Origin: Asterella californica
Lineage: Eukaryota > Streptophyta > Marchantiopsida > Marchantiales > Aytoniaceae
Assembly: GCA_036924285.1 (NCBI GenBank)
Contig: JAYKYS010000018.1
Coordinates: 558,001-622,000, forward strand
Direction of reading: 5' to 3'
Length of the DNA stretch: 64,000 nucleotides
In this document: in pieces, positions 9,839 through 19,857 of the stretch
Position numbering within the stretch: the first letter of the stretch is position 1
Layout of the letters: each line of letters starts with the position of its first letter
Translations under genes and position numbers: made by a program
Notes under the pieces: model-generated
What the model was told of the DNA's origin: nothing
Database searches by the model: none
What the model saw: the letters and a program-made list of their open reading frames with translations, nothing else

Positions 9839-12208
9839 ATGGCCAACCAAGGATCATCAAGTGGAGGTGCTGCTGCTGCTCAGCAACCTGCTCAGTTGGA
9901 TGCTGCTACGATGAAGATGTTCCAAGCTTTTCACATGTTTATGCAGCAGCAGCAGAGCACAGAGAGGAAGGAGGTGTTAGCAACCAAGGCGTTGCAATCT
10001 GTGGTGCACCAGATGGACCAATTCAAAGGTACAGATATTTCCAAGTATGTGCGATACTATGCTAGGGAGATGGAGGTGAACAAGGTACCTGAGAAGGAGA
10101 TGGTGGAGAACTTTGAACTTGCTGTTGTCCCTGAGATTCGTGGGCGTGTGAAGGAGCTTAAGCAGCAGCAAGGACAGAGTTGGGAGAGCTTTATGCGAGC
10201 TTTGAAGGAGGAGTACTACACTGAAGATTCAGAGAAGGTGACCAAGATAACGTTCTTGGAGTGGGTGGTTAAGCCTAACAAAGGTTTGTCTGTAAATGAG
10301 CTGTTAAGGGAGTTTGATCGTCAGTATGCTCAGCTTTCAAGGACAGAGAAGCTTACACTGGAGGTGGAGAAGACCGAGCTTTTCTTACAAGCAGCGGACG
10401 TGACTATTCAGGAGAAGCTTGAGCTGTTGCTGGAAGACAAGAGTGAGGAGAGAGGATTGAAGACTGATTGGAAGGAGGTTGAAGAGGCTGTCTCTTTGCT
10501 GACCAAGAGACAGAGAAGAAGGGACAAGGTGGTGATAAGTGAAGCAACACCTCTGATAATTCCTGTCAAGCAGTTGCCTACTAAGCCTGCTTTGGTAATT
10601 GCTAGAGAGGAAGACTCACCGCTTGATGAGTTAATTAAGGGTATGAAGGAGCTTAAGCTTCAGCTCACTAGGTTAGAAGAGAAGGAGCAGAATGTACAGC
10701 CTGCTATGCAGAGACCGCAGATGAGAGAAGGCTTTGTTCATCGTTGTATATGGTGTGATAGCCTAGACCATGTAAGAAGAGATTGTGGAGAGTTTTCAGA
10801 TGCATTGAGGAAGGATCTGATCTTCTTCAAAGATGGTAAGATCCATTTGAGAGAGACTCGGATGATGTTGGGAACCAACTTTGGCAAGGGTGGTATGAAG
10901 AGACTTGTGAATGAGATATCAGCATCACATGCTGTTTCTCTTGTGAATGCTGCTACCTGTGGAGTGAAAGTGGAGATGGAGAGAGAGAAAGGGACTACTG
11001 GGTTGTGGTCTGATGTAGTGCGGTCCGTAGCTAGAACAGAGCTAGACAAGGATGTGCTACGAAGGGTTGGCAACTCAATTCGAGAAACTACAGGGTGAAA
11101 TGACCCTGTGGACACTATGTAAGTGCATGCTTATGTTGCAAGAAGTCAGCATGAAGTTGTACTAGAAGAAAAACGCAGGAGGGAGGATGCAGGTGAGGCT
11201 TCTACAGCCAAACGACCTGCTACAAGGAGTGAAAGGGCTAGACCAGAGGCGAGGCAGGAGACAACATCTACTCGGGAGGAGACTATGGATGATCTACCAC
11301 CTATAGCACCAAAGGAGAAGGAGAGAAGCAAGGAGAAGGGTAAGATGCCTGCATACAAACTTCTGTCTGACATTGAGATTGCTACAGACTTGAAGCAGGT
11401 GTTAGAGAACTGTATCTTGAATGGGAAGGTTGAGTTTACCTTGGGTGAGATTCTTGGGATTGCAAAGCGTGAGTTCCATGAGGTTATCATAGATATCATC
11501 AAGAGGAAACGTCAGATTTTGGGTGAAGCAGCTACGCTTAACGCTCTAGGGACCAAACTGTCGGATGATGAGGAAGATGAGATTGCTGGTTACTGCTCTC
11601 AAGTATCAAAGGGGAGTTCGTATCAGCACGTGAGGTTTGAAGATGAGGTGGAAGCATCGTAGAAGAGCCATTACTCTCACAACCATTAGGCAAGAGCAAC
11701 CACAAAGACCTTGGTGAAGTTGGGAGATCTGGAGGAACCTGTGGTGGCATTGATTGATCACGGCTCAGAGATTAATCTGATGTCTAAGGAGCTGTACAAG
11801 CGTGGGAGGTGGTCCATAGACACTGACCATGGATGGCTTATCCGTGCTGCCAACAACCAGAGGGGAGAACTCTATGGTGCTTGTCCCAACATCAAGGTAA
11901 CTGTGGGTGACATCGGTGATGTTCAGAATTTCTTTGTGCAAGACATGTCAACCTATCCTATCATTCTAGGGCAGCCTTACATTACTGCTGTTAGAATGGA
12001 GACACGAGTTATGGATGATGGTTCAGCCTATGCTAGGATACGTAGTAGAGATGGCAAAAGAGCTGTTCAGTTTTTGACCGTTGCTGTAGAACATGAGAGG
12101 AATCGTGATAGGTTGAGAGACCGTCCACTACCTAAGATTACTCAAGAGTTTAGAGAGTCTAGGGGTTTTGGCAGAGTACCATTGAAGAGCGAGACTTCAA
12201 CGGTATAG
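9839..12208 (+). pseudogene. gag-pro: Gypsy-1 gag-protease (one frame, several stops)
   Basis: One reading frame runs from ATG 9839 to TAG 12206-12208. It is broken by TGA 11096-11098 (a Trp codon in Gypsy-2), TAA 11117-11119, TAG 11660-11662 and another TAG shortly after. Gag is about 420 residues with a helical N-terminal two thirds. It carries one canonical CX2CX4HX4C knuckle (CIWCDSLDHVRRDC) that would bind the RNA genome. A block conserved with Gypsy-2 follows (REFHEVIIDIIKRKRQ). The retropepsin part, 11711-12208, has the catalytic motif ALIDHGSEINLM, i.e. DHG where most retropepsins have DTG or DSG, and the flap-side GQPYITAVRMET motif. The enzyme would mature the Gag and Pol polyproteins. 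The copy is not translatable now. Confidence 0.9.
12163..12205 (+). promoter_or_regulatory. Programmed -1 frameshift signal of Gypsy-1
   Basis: The zero frame reads AGG GGT TTT, giving the slippery heptamer G_GGT_TTT at 12163-12169. A 7-nt spacer (12170-12176) follows, then a stem of 11 positions (12177-12187 with 12195-12205, ten pairs and one A/C mismatch) closed by a 7-nt loop. The stop of the gag-protease frame (12206-12208) comes immediately after the stem, and the pol frame is -1 relative to gag-protease. This is the standard layout of a ribosomal -1 frameshift site. Gypsy-2 has the same arrangement with a different stem. Confidence 0.85.
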
Positions 12209-12209
12209 T

Positions 12210-15200
12210 AGAGATAGGATTCTCGCCTGATCCAGTAGAACATGAAGCTTTATCCTCTAGCTTCTTAGGATTGACGTCATGTGGATCAGTGTGTTATAGG
12301 AAGGTTGAGAATCTGAAGAGGTTTGAGAGGCAACATGTGAAGTATGTACATCAGTCTTTGTGGGACAGTGGAGAGTTAGCAGGAGATGAATACATATCTG
12401 GAGTGTTTGAAGAGCAGTATTTGGTAGATACTATAGGAGAGTTGAAATCTATAGTAGAAAGTTCTATAGATGATGTAGATAGAGTGGTGAGAGTGAGCTC
12501 CAAGGAGCTTTATGATGTAATTGATAAGTTTATAGATCGACAAGAGGTGTATGTGGAGACCAAGTACAAGTCAGTGGCAAAGAAAGTCAAACCAGTGGCT
12601 TTGTCTTTACCACTCGATTACAATCAGAAGATGGAGCAAGCTGCAAGAGAGCCGACGCTCAGAGGATCGATAAGAATTGGGCACCAGTTCACAGAAACAA
12701 CACTGAAGGAGCTGAGAATTGGAGGTGATGGATTTCTTACTGAGCAAGAGAAGAAGAGCTTCAAGGAGATGCTATCTAGGCATGGTAAGGCGTTTGCATT
12801 TGAGTCACATGAAGTAGGATGTGTAGATCCAAGTGTAGTTGCACCTATGGTAATCTTTACTATACCGCATGTGCCTTGGAATCTACGTCCTATCCCTGTA
12901 CCTAGAGCTCATCTACCAAAACTGATAGACTTGCTCAATGAGAGGATTAGGATGGGTATCTTGGAACCATCTATAGCTCCCTACTCTAGCAGATGGTTTA
13001 CTGATCCGAAGAAGAGTGGAGCTTTGAGATTCATTCAAGATATGCAGCCAGTTAACAAGGTAACTATCAGAAATATGGATATAGGACCTATTGTAGACGA
13101 GTTTGCAGAGGTTTTTGCTGGTCGTGCTATCTATTCGATGGGAGACTTATATTCAAGTTATGGTCAGTTTCAGTTATCCTCTGAGAGTAGAGACTTGATT
13201 ACAATCAGGACACCTTTGGGGTTACTAAGGATGTGCACCTTGCCACAAGGTGCTACCAATTCTGTAGCACATATGATGAATGGCATGAATAAAGTTTTGA
13301 GGGATTTCATTCCTGAAAAAACTATGTCATTCCTTGACGATGTGCCGATCAAAGGATGTGTTGAGGAGGAGAAGAATGAGGTAATGGATCAGAGGGGGTG
13401 TCGTAAGTTTGTTGCAGATCACATAGCTGACTGTGATAAGATACTGAGTCGACTGGAGGAGGTTCATTTGACTTTATCAGGAGCAAAGTCTGTATTTGGA
13501 GAATAGGAGGTGTTAATAGTGGGACATCTATGTGGATCTTATGGTCGGAAACCTTGTCCAAATAAGGTTGATGTCATTCAAAGAATGAAGAAGACGTGTG
13601 GATCGGTTACTGAGGTGAGAAGATTTCTAGGTGCATGTGTGTTTTATCATATATGGATTCCACACTTTGCACATGTAGCAGATCCGTTGTACAAGTTGCT
13701 GAGGAAGGGGCAAAGATTTCAGTGGCAAGAGGAGCAAAGCGAGTCTATGAGGAAGTTGAAGGATCTTTTGGCTTCACCACCAACTCTACGGAAGGTAACA
13801 TATGAGTTGGGCAGATCTGTTATCCTTACTGTTGATACTAGTCCTATTGGCATTGGATGGGCTGTAGGACAAGACGATGAGGATGGAAATAGATATGTGG
13901 TGCGTTTTGGTGCTAAGGTATTAAGTTTACGTCAGAGAGACTACCTTCAGGTCAAGAGAGAGCTATGGGGAGTAGTTATTGCGATGAAAAGTGACAAAGA
14001 ATACTTGATAGGAGCACCTGTGATTGTGGAGACAGATTGTTTACCTCTCTTGGGAATGATCACTAGCTGTACAACTCCAGATATTGCTATGTTGAGGTGG
14101 ATAGCATATATCAAGTCCTTGAACCTAGAGTTTAGACATATTGCAGGGAAGGACAATCCTATGGCGGATATGTTATCAAGGGCTAGGTATTACGATGAGA
14201 AAGAAATGATAGATGATCATGAGGATGTGGGAACAGAGTTCTATTCTAGTGCTCTTGCTAGAAGAGATAGAAGTTGTTTTGCAGCTCCATTGGAGTTATT
14301 TGAGGAAACTATGTATGATGGCGAGTGGTTAGATCTTGGGCGCTATTTGAGTTCATTGGAAAGGCAAGAAGGCTGGTCTGATGCAGATTTCAGGAGGATC
14401 CGTAGAACAGCTTATGGGTACTTTTTACATGGAGGACATCTATGGAAGCGCCTTAAGCTACAAGGAGGTATACCGCAACGGGTGGTATGTGACTTGGAAT
14501 TGCAGCAGAAGCTGATCAAGGAGTTCCATGAGAGTTTATGGGCCGGTCATAGAGGAGTTTGGGCTACATTTGCCAAGATGAAGGAGAAGTATTGGTGGAA
14601 GGGTATGTATAAGGATGTAGTACAGTTTGTTTCATCCTGTATATCCTGCCAGATGTACTCCAATGTACGCCATCGTGATGGATTGCATCCTACTTATCCT
14701 TTAGCCATTCATTACAAATGGGTAGTGGATCTGGTAACTATGCCATTTGGGCTTGGACAAATGAGGTATCTAGTCTTGGCTAGAGAAGATCTATCTAACC
14801 AAGTCGAAGGCCGTGCTCTGAGGACGAAGACCACTGCTAGTGTCTGCCGCTTTCTACTTGAAGATGTTATTTGTAGATATGGAGGTGTGGGAAAGATCAC
14901 TGCAGATAAGGGTGAGTTGGATGCACAAGAAGCAGTTGAGTTCTTCAAGCGATTGGGAATCAAGTTGGCGTTAACCACTGCTTACAATCCTGAAGGGAAT
15001 GGCAAGAGCGAAAGAGGTCATCCGCCAATCATCAAAGCTTTGGTAAAAGCTTGCAAGGGTAAGATCCGTGAATGGCCTAGACTGCTACCATTTGCTTTGT
15101 GGGCAGATCGTACAACTCATAGTACCGTTACAGGTTACATGCCAGCAGAGTTGATACTAGGGCAAAATCCTGTGATGCCGATTGAGGAGGTTGTGCCTAC

Positions 15201-15674
15201 TTGGAATGTTTTGTCATGGGAAGATGGTAGAAGTACGGAGGATCTTCTTGCATTAAGGATCCAACAGTTAGAACGAAGGCCTGAGGATGTTGCTAAAGCT
15301 GTGGAAAGGTTAAAAGCTGCTAGAGAGAGAAACAAAGGCAGATTTGATAGAACGCATAGATTACGACCCAAACCAGTTAAGGAAGGTGATTGGGTGTTAG
15401 TCTATGATAGTAGTCTTGATAATCAGCATAGCGCTATCAGAAAGTTTTCAAGAGATGGTCCGGACCTTATGTGGTGTTAGAAGTTTATGATAATGCCACA
15501 TACTCTTTGAGAGAGTTAGATGGTGCAGTGCTCAAGGTACCAGTCGCAGGGAAGAGAATCAAGCTCTTTAGAAGGAGAGGGGAGGACCAGAACATTGCAG
15601 AGCTTACTGAGGATGAAGCCGTAGACTCAATGGAGGTTGAAGATGAATTTGAAGCTGAAGCTGAAGAGTCTTGA
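12210..15674 (+). pseudogene. pol: Gypsy-1 pol: reverse transcriptase, RNase H, integrase
   Basis: In the -1 frame, the clear body starts at 12271. RT shows WFTDPKKSGALRFIQDMQPVN, LPQGATNSVAH and the catalytic box FLDD. RNase H follows with DTSPIGIGWAVG, KRELWG, ETDCLPLL and DNPMADMLSR. Integrase has an HHCC zinc site (FHESLWAGHRG ... SCISCQ) and a DDE triad in VVDLVTM, TADKGE and GNGKSERGH. A GPY module (WSGPYVVLEVY) follows and then an acidic tail ending 15674. Breaks: one in-frame TAG at 13504-13506 between RT and RNase H, and a frameshift near 15450 just before the GPY module. The FLDDVPIKG box and the RNase H style remind me of Ty3 elements of basidiomycete fungi. Confidence 0.92.
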
Positions 15675-15710
15675 TCTGGATCTGGCACATACCGGAGGAT
15701 GTGCAAGTTC

Positions 15711-15722
15711 AGAGGGGGTGGA
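15711..15722 (+). promoter_or_regulatory. Polypurine tract of Gypsy-1
   Basis: AGAGGGGGTGGA follows the shared leader CGGAGGATGTGCA and corresponds base for base to the Gypsy-2 tract (GGAGGGGGTGGA, minus strand, 18831-18820). In an intact element it primes plus-strand DNA synthesis directly before the 3' LTR. Here TCCAAGAGG follows instead of TGTCG. Confidence 0.8.
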
Positions 15723-17102
15723 TCCAAGAGGTGAACATGTTGAGATAAGAACCAAGAGTCAAGAGGATTTGATCCAATGACCTCTTCTTTCTAGGTGGGC
15801 GCCCTTCTCATTGGGGTGGTTCTTGCTTTCATTTAATCAAGTAAAGAAACATGTACTTCAGCTTACAGAATTTACTTTTATCTCTTTTGCTAACTTTTTG
15901 AATGTTATTTCCACCATACATCTCCGTTTCTAATAACAAAAGACTATACTACTCAAGAACACTTACATGATGGTGTCATCAGATAATGAATCCGAGTCAT
16001 CAACGAAAAACAACAATTTTCTTTTTTGTCACTTTCTTACTAAAAATGACGAAAATATCTAACCTTGTTCTGCATGAATGAAAACACATGCATGCTCTTA
16101 TCAAGAAGAGCTTCCACTTGGTACTTTCATGATTTCTTAGTAGTTCTTTGGAATATAAGCTAAGGGGTAACTTGTCTAGCTTGGCACTAGCTTAGCATCT
16201 GCCTAGCTTAACAAGCTCCGGGGCAGCTACCTTTAAAACTACATACACACTAGAAGAAAAATCCTTTTGTTATCATCTTTCACAGACTATCATGCAACAC
16301 GATATCTGTCAGTTCTAAACTTACACATCCTCTGTCAAAGATCATCATTTGCACTTGTGATCTGTTTTGATTTTAAGAACTCAACCAGCTCCACTATTCC
16401 TCCTCTCTTTTTGAACAATATGACTCACCTTGTTAGCAATTTCTCATATCCGCAGTTTGGTTCACTCAACAATCAACCATTGTCGTCTCGATCAAGGATC
16501 CATTCTCACGGAAGCATGCAAAAATGAATACAGAGATATATAGGAATGGCATTGAATTAATGATTCAAGCATCCACGGTTTGCTTCAGCGCTTTCACGAG
16601 CTCCATGATGATACTCGCAATTGACTCGCTTTGAAAGAGTATTTAATTTAACATAGGCGGCTGATTCTTTCCATTCTTCCATCAGTTGGATGTTCAAAGA
16701 AACCTACAACTTGCAGTAGCAATAGTTGTAGTAAACTTTCCTCATGCGAGATTTTGTGAAAGTCGTAGGTGTAGGACATACGCACGTAGCGACGAGGTAG
16801 ATTGATCGATGATAGAAAGTCCATGGTCAATGGATCCACTGATCATGAGGTGGGGAAAGAAAACTCCGTGGACCGAAGATCTGAATAAATGGCTTGATCC
16901 GGGTGGTCAACAGTTGATGATCAAGAGAACCCGAAATTGACGCTAGCTAGTTAGCTCACTGGTTACTTTTGTTGACCAATAATTTGACTTCAGCTTATGA
17001 ATCTTCCCAAAAATAAAATTGCATGTTCATGTTCCCAAGTCTATCCCCCGGTGGAAAATTGTGTGGGGCGCCGACCACCTGCTTACATTCCGAGCAGGGC
17101 GC
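15723..17102. other. Intergenic, no gene seen
   Basis: AT-rich single-copy-looking DNA between Gypsy-1 and Gypsy-2. The open frame at 16267-16527 has no recognisable domain. The expected Gypsy-1 3' LTR is absent. GCGC at 17099-17102 is the left target duplication of Gypsy-2. Confidence 0.6.
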
Positions 17103-18819
17103 TGTCGAGGCGAGAGTTTCCTGAGAAGGGCGAACCTTCTAGCTGTGATACGATCGTGAAGGGGAGGACGAAAAACCACACACGGAATACGGATCGGAAG
17201 AAAACACACCACCACGTTCTTGATCTGGCCAAGATAAAACACACGGCGTGCTAGTAGATCTTCAACTCCAGATCATGCAGATTGCAAAGCTCACACTCAG
17301 TAACTCAGAATATCAGAAAACTGCTCTTGTGAAGCACCAGCGCGTTCACCTAGAAGCTTCCCGTTTTCTATTCAGAAAGATACACGTACAAGTTCTTGGT
17401 CTCCTCTCTACTCGATTCTGCTCTCTACTCTCATTCCCTCGATATCAAAACTCTGATCAGATAGAAGTTCTCTTCAGACGTAACCTCTGCGTAAAATCTT
17501 CTCCTCAGCTCTACGATTCTCTCTACTCGATAGCTCCCCCACGGTAAACTCTACACTGCTCGATGATCAACAAAACTCCGATAATGCGATAATGCCCCGA
17601 GAATTCTCTCCCTCAGGAGTACACCCCTCTGGGTTTTCCTCCATCCTACGCAACCTTCAGTGTCACCTGGCAGGGGTAAAAGACGCCCTAAACAGATGGC
17701 AGCAGAAAAATAAATCACTGATAATAAATCTACACGTAAGAAGACTAATTCACTAAGCTTCGCAGGTTCATCTGTACGGACGGCCACCGAGTCGGTCGTA
17801 CAGTCAGCATTTGACACCTCCATCCGAAGTAACTCCGCCACGGCTACCTCTGGCCACCGAAATCATCTCGTTCTGACACGTAGAGCCCGAGTTATCATCA
17901 TTGTCGTTTCCCGGCCCCCTTAAACTTCGAAGTGCCGTAAGTATTGCCTCAGGTATCAGTTTCACTTGATTTTTCGACCCAAGTGAATAATATTTCGAAC
18001 TCTACATTTTTCTAGAAAAGAATTGGTACCGACTTGGACTTCGGGTTGGCGGGGTAATTAGTACGAATTCGGTTGCGGCCGAATTCGTACTAATTACCCC
18101 GCCAACCCGAAGGTGAGAGGTCCATTTCGAAACCGGTAATCTCCCTCTAGCATCCACACTAGGTGACTGCACTAGTGCAGGGATAGACGGAGGCGTCCCG
18201 CATTCACGGTACGTTTAAGGGACATCTAGTGTCCCGCCCCTAGGCAACTTGGTGCCCTTCATATTCCCCCGAAGGGGCCAGCCTACTCCAAGCCGGTTGT
18301 GAGTCTGAAGGGATTTGATCCGGAGACCTCCTCCCTACAAGTTTCTCAGCTACACCACGGAAGCTGATCTCACAACTGGTTTTGAAGACCAGTTTCTAAG
18401 CTAATATGCTAGAAAGCTGCGGTATTTCGTCTTTCCTTTGCTAACACGAAGTGCCATAACTTTCTCTAGACATGCTCTTTTTGTACATTTTTGAATTTTA
18501 ATCAAATACTACATACTACAATCTACATGAGAAAAATCTAAAAAGTATTTTTCGAACTCACTCTGATTTATGGTAAATTTCCCGGTATCAGAAATCTTGT
18601 AGAAGAACTCCAAGTAACTTTTCGCCTGCAACTCCGTTTGCAACTTTTGAATATACCACGGTAATCAGCGCGACAAGACCTACGCCGTGGTGTTTTCAGA
18701 TTTTTGAATGCTCACTTCCTCCAGAATCGACTTCTCTGAGGTTTTAACTTCGCTTAGAGAGACTAACTTCTAACTGAGAGGTGAATTATTCACTATGTGG
18801 AATAATTCACATCACGACA
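17103..18819 (-). repeat. 3' LTR of Gypsy-2 (1,717 bp)
   Basis: On the element's strand it starts TGTCGTGATGTGAATTATTC (18819 downward) and ends CTCGACA (17103). It lies directly after the polypurine tract at 18831-18820. It is 372 bp longer than its partner because of the segment 17829-18200, which contains a long palindrome. Confidence 0.92.
18039..18112. repeat. 34-bp perfect inverted repeat with 6-nt loop inside the long LTR
   Basis: Arm 18039-18072 (starts CTTCGGGTTGGCGGGG) is the exact reverse complement of 18079-18112, separated by TTGCGG. It lies within the 372 bp (17829-18200) that is absent from the other LTR, where the flanks are joined as CCGAA|CATTCAC (23185/23186). A structure this long is unstable in replication, so loss from the right LTR is as likely as gain in the left one. 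Confidence 0.95.
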
Positions 18820-18831
18820 TCCACCCCCTCC
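18820..18831 (-). promoter_or_regulatory. Polypurine tract of Gypsy-2
   Basis: On the minus strand GGAGGGGGTGGA abuts the 3' LTR start (TGTCG, at 18819). It is the expected priming site for plus-strand DNA synthesis and matches the Gypsy-1 tract. Confidence 0.88.
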
Positions 18832-18865
18832 AAACCTGCACATCCTCCGGCATGTGCCAACCTCT

Positions 18866-19850
18866 TCAGTCTTCGGTTTGTTCTTCATCAGCATCGTTCT
18901 CCTCCGCCTCAGCCTCTTCAGTAGCCGAGGCGTCTTCATCTCTTGTCAACCTCTCCTTCAATAATTCAATAACCATCGGTAGCAAGGCACGAGGGACTTG
19001 AATCGGTTTCAAGTCCCAAGGTACGTGAGAAACAGTGAAGATAACCATCGGAGCTATCACACTAGGATCCACACAACCAATCTCTCCTGCTGAGAAAGAA
19101 AATGTCTTACCATGGCTAACTATCATCTGCTCAAAAGCTCGTTTCTCCACTTCAGTCAAGAAGCCACCCCCTCCTATCTGGAGCTGCTCGAGTGTCTCTT
19201 GAGTAAACTCGTGTCCTATCTGTTTAGGATCTCTCAGTACAGGCTCAGCGGCCGCTAACTCCATCTGCTGTTGTGAGTCAACAGGTAACTGGGTCGCCAC
19301 TGGTTTCACCTTCTTCGCTACAGTTTGTATTTGGTGTGAACCTCTGCTTCTTCACGAGAGCCACACCAGCAGATTGCATCCTTCCATCCACTCTCCAGTC
19401 TCGGATGAGGACGAGATTGCAAGCACGAGGCAATCTCCTCATAGACCTTACGAGAGTGGATAGGGATCACCACCCTTCCTCCCATCTGCTCCATCAACTT
19501 ATCTACATCATCCAGCCAACGAACAAAAGACTGTACACCTACAAACTCCTCGTAAATACCAGAAATCATCTCATCTTCACTCAAAACTCCTGTACAGTGC
19601 AGATTTTCTGCATACTTCTCCATCTGCCTTCTACTCTTCTCAATTAGATCATCTACTCGCGTGAACTCACTCCAATCATCAGAACTGAAAGTCATCAAAC
19701 CAGATTTCCAACTATGTACAGTGTGGCAGTTTTCAGAATCTTGAGCAACCTCTTCGTCAATCTCCTGTGATCCCACAGGTTGCTCAAGTGGGATCATAGT
19801 AGTATCAGATCCATCACTCTTGATATCCCGTCCTACAAGAGTGGTTTTAG
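18866..19850 (-). CDS. Gypsy-2 pol remnant: N-terminal region joined to the C-terminal acidic tail
   Basis: Two pieces, 19797-19318 and 19309-18866, in different frames, correspond to the region before RT in Gypsy-1. Shared motifs are PVATQLPVDSQQQME, QIGGGGFLTEVEKRAFEQM, GCVDPSVIAPMVIFTVSHVP and LPMVIELLKERL. Immediately after KERLTR (about 18945) the sequence jumps to an acidic tail, DEDASATEEAEAEEND, equivalent to the end of integrase in Gypsy-1. All of RT, RNase H and integrase are therefore deleted, with the tail kept in frame. The pol frame is open upstream of 19797 as far as the slippery site at 19857-19851. A small frameshift near 19315 separates the two pieces. Confidence 0.8.
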
Positions 19851-19857
19851 AAAACCC
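19815..19857 (-). promoter_or_regulatory. Programmed -1 frameshift signal of Gypsy-2
   Basis: On the minus strand the gag-protease frame reads AAG GGT TTT, giving G_GGT_TTT at 19857-19851. A 7-nt spacer (19850-19844) leads into a perfect 8-bp stem, CACTCTTG (19843-19836) with CAAGAGTG (19822-19815), and a 13-nt loop that contains the gag-protease stop TAG. The pol remnant frame is -1 and open from the slippery site onward. Spacer length and heptamer are identical to Gypsy-1 while the stem sequence is different. Confidence 0.87.

Larger units (their letters stand above)
8440..15722 (+). mobile_element. Gypsy-1: decayed Ty3/gypsy retrotransposon (5' LTR to PPT; 3' LTR missing)
   Basis: In order: a diverged 5' LTR, gag with one zinc knuckle, retropepsin, a frameshift signal, RT, RNase H, integrase and a polypurine tract. 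Integrase comes after RT/RNase H, which is the Ty3/gypsy (Metaviridae) order. Reading frames are broken by at least four stops in gag-pro, one TAG in pol and one frameshift near the end of integrase. The PPT at 15711-15722 should be followed by an LTR starting TGTCG, but unrelated sequence follows. Gypsy-2 at 17.1-23.8 kb, in the opposite orientation, is a close relative at the protein level. Confidence 0.9.
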
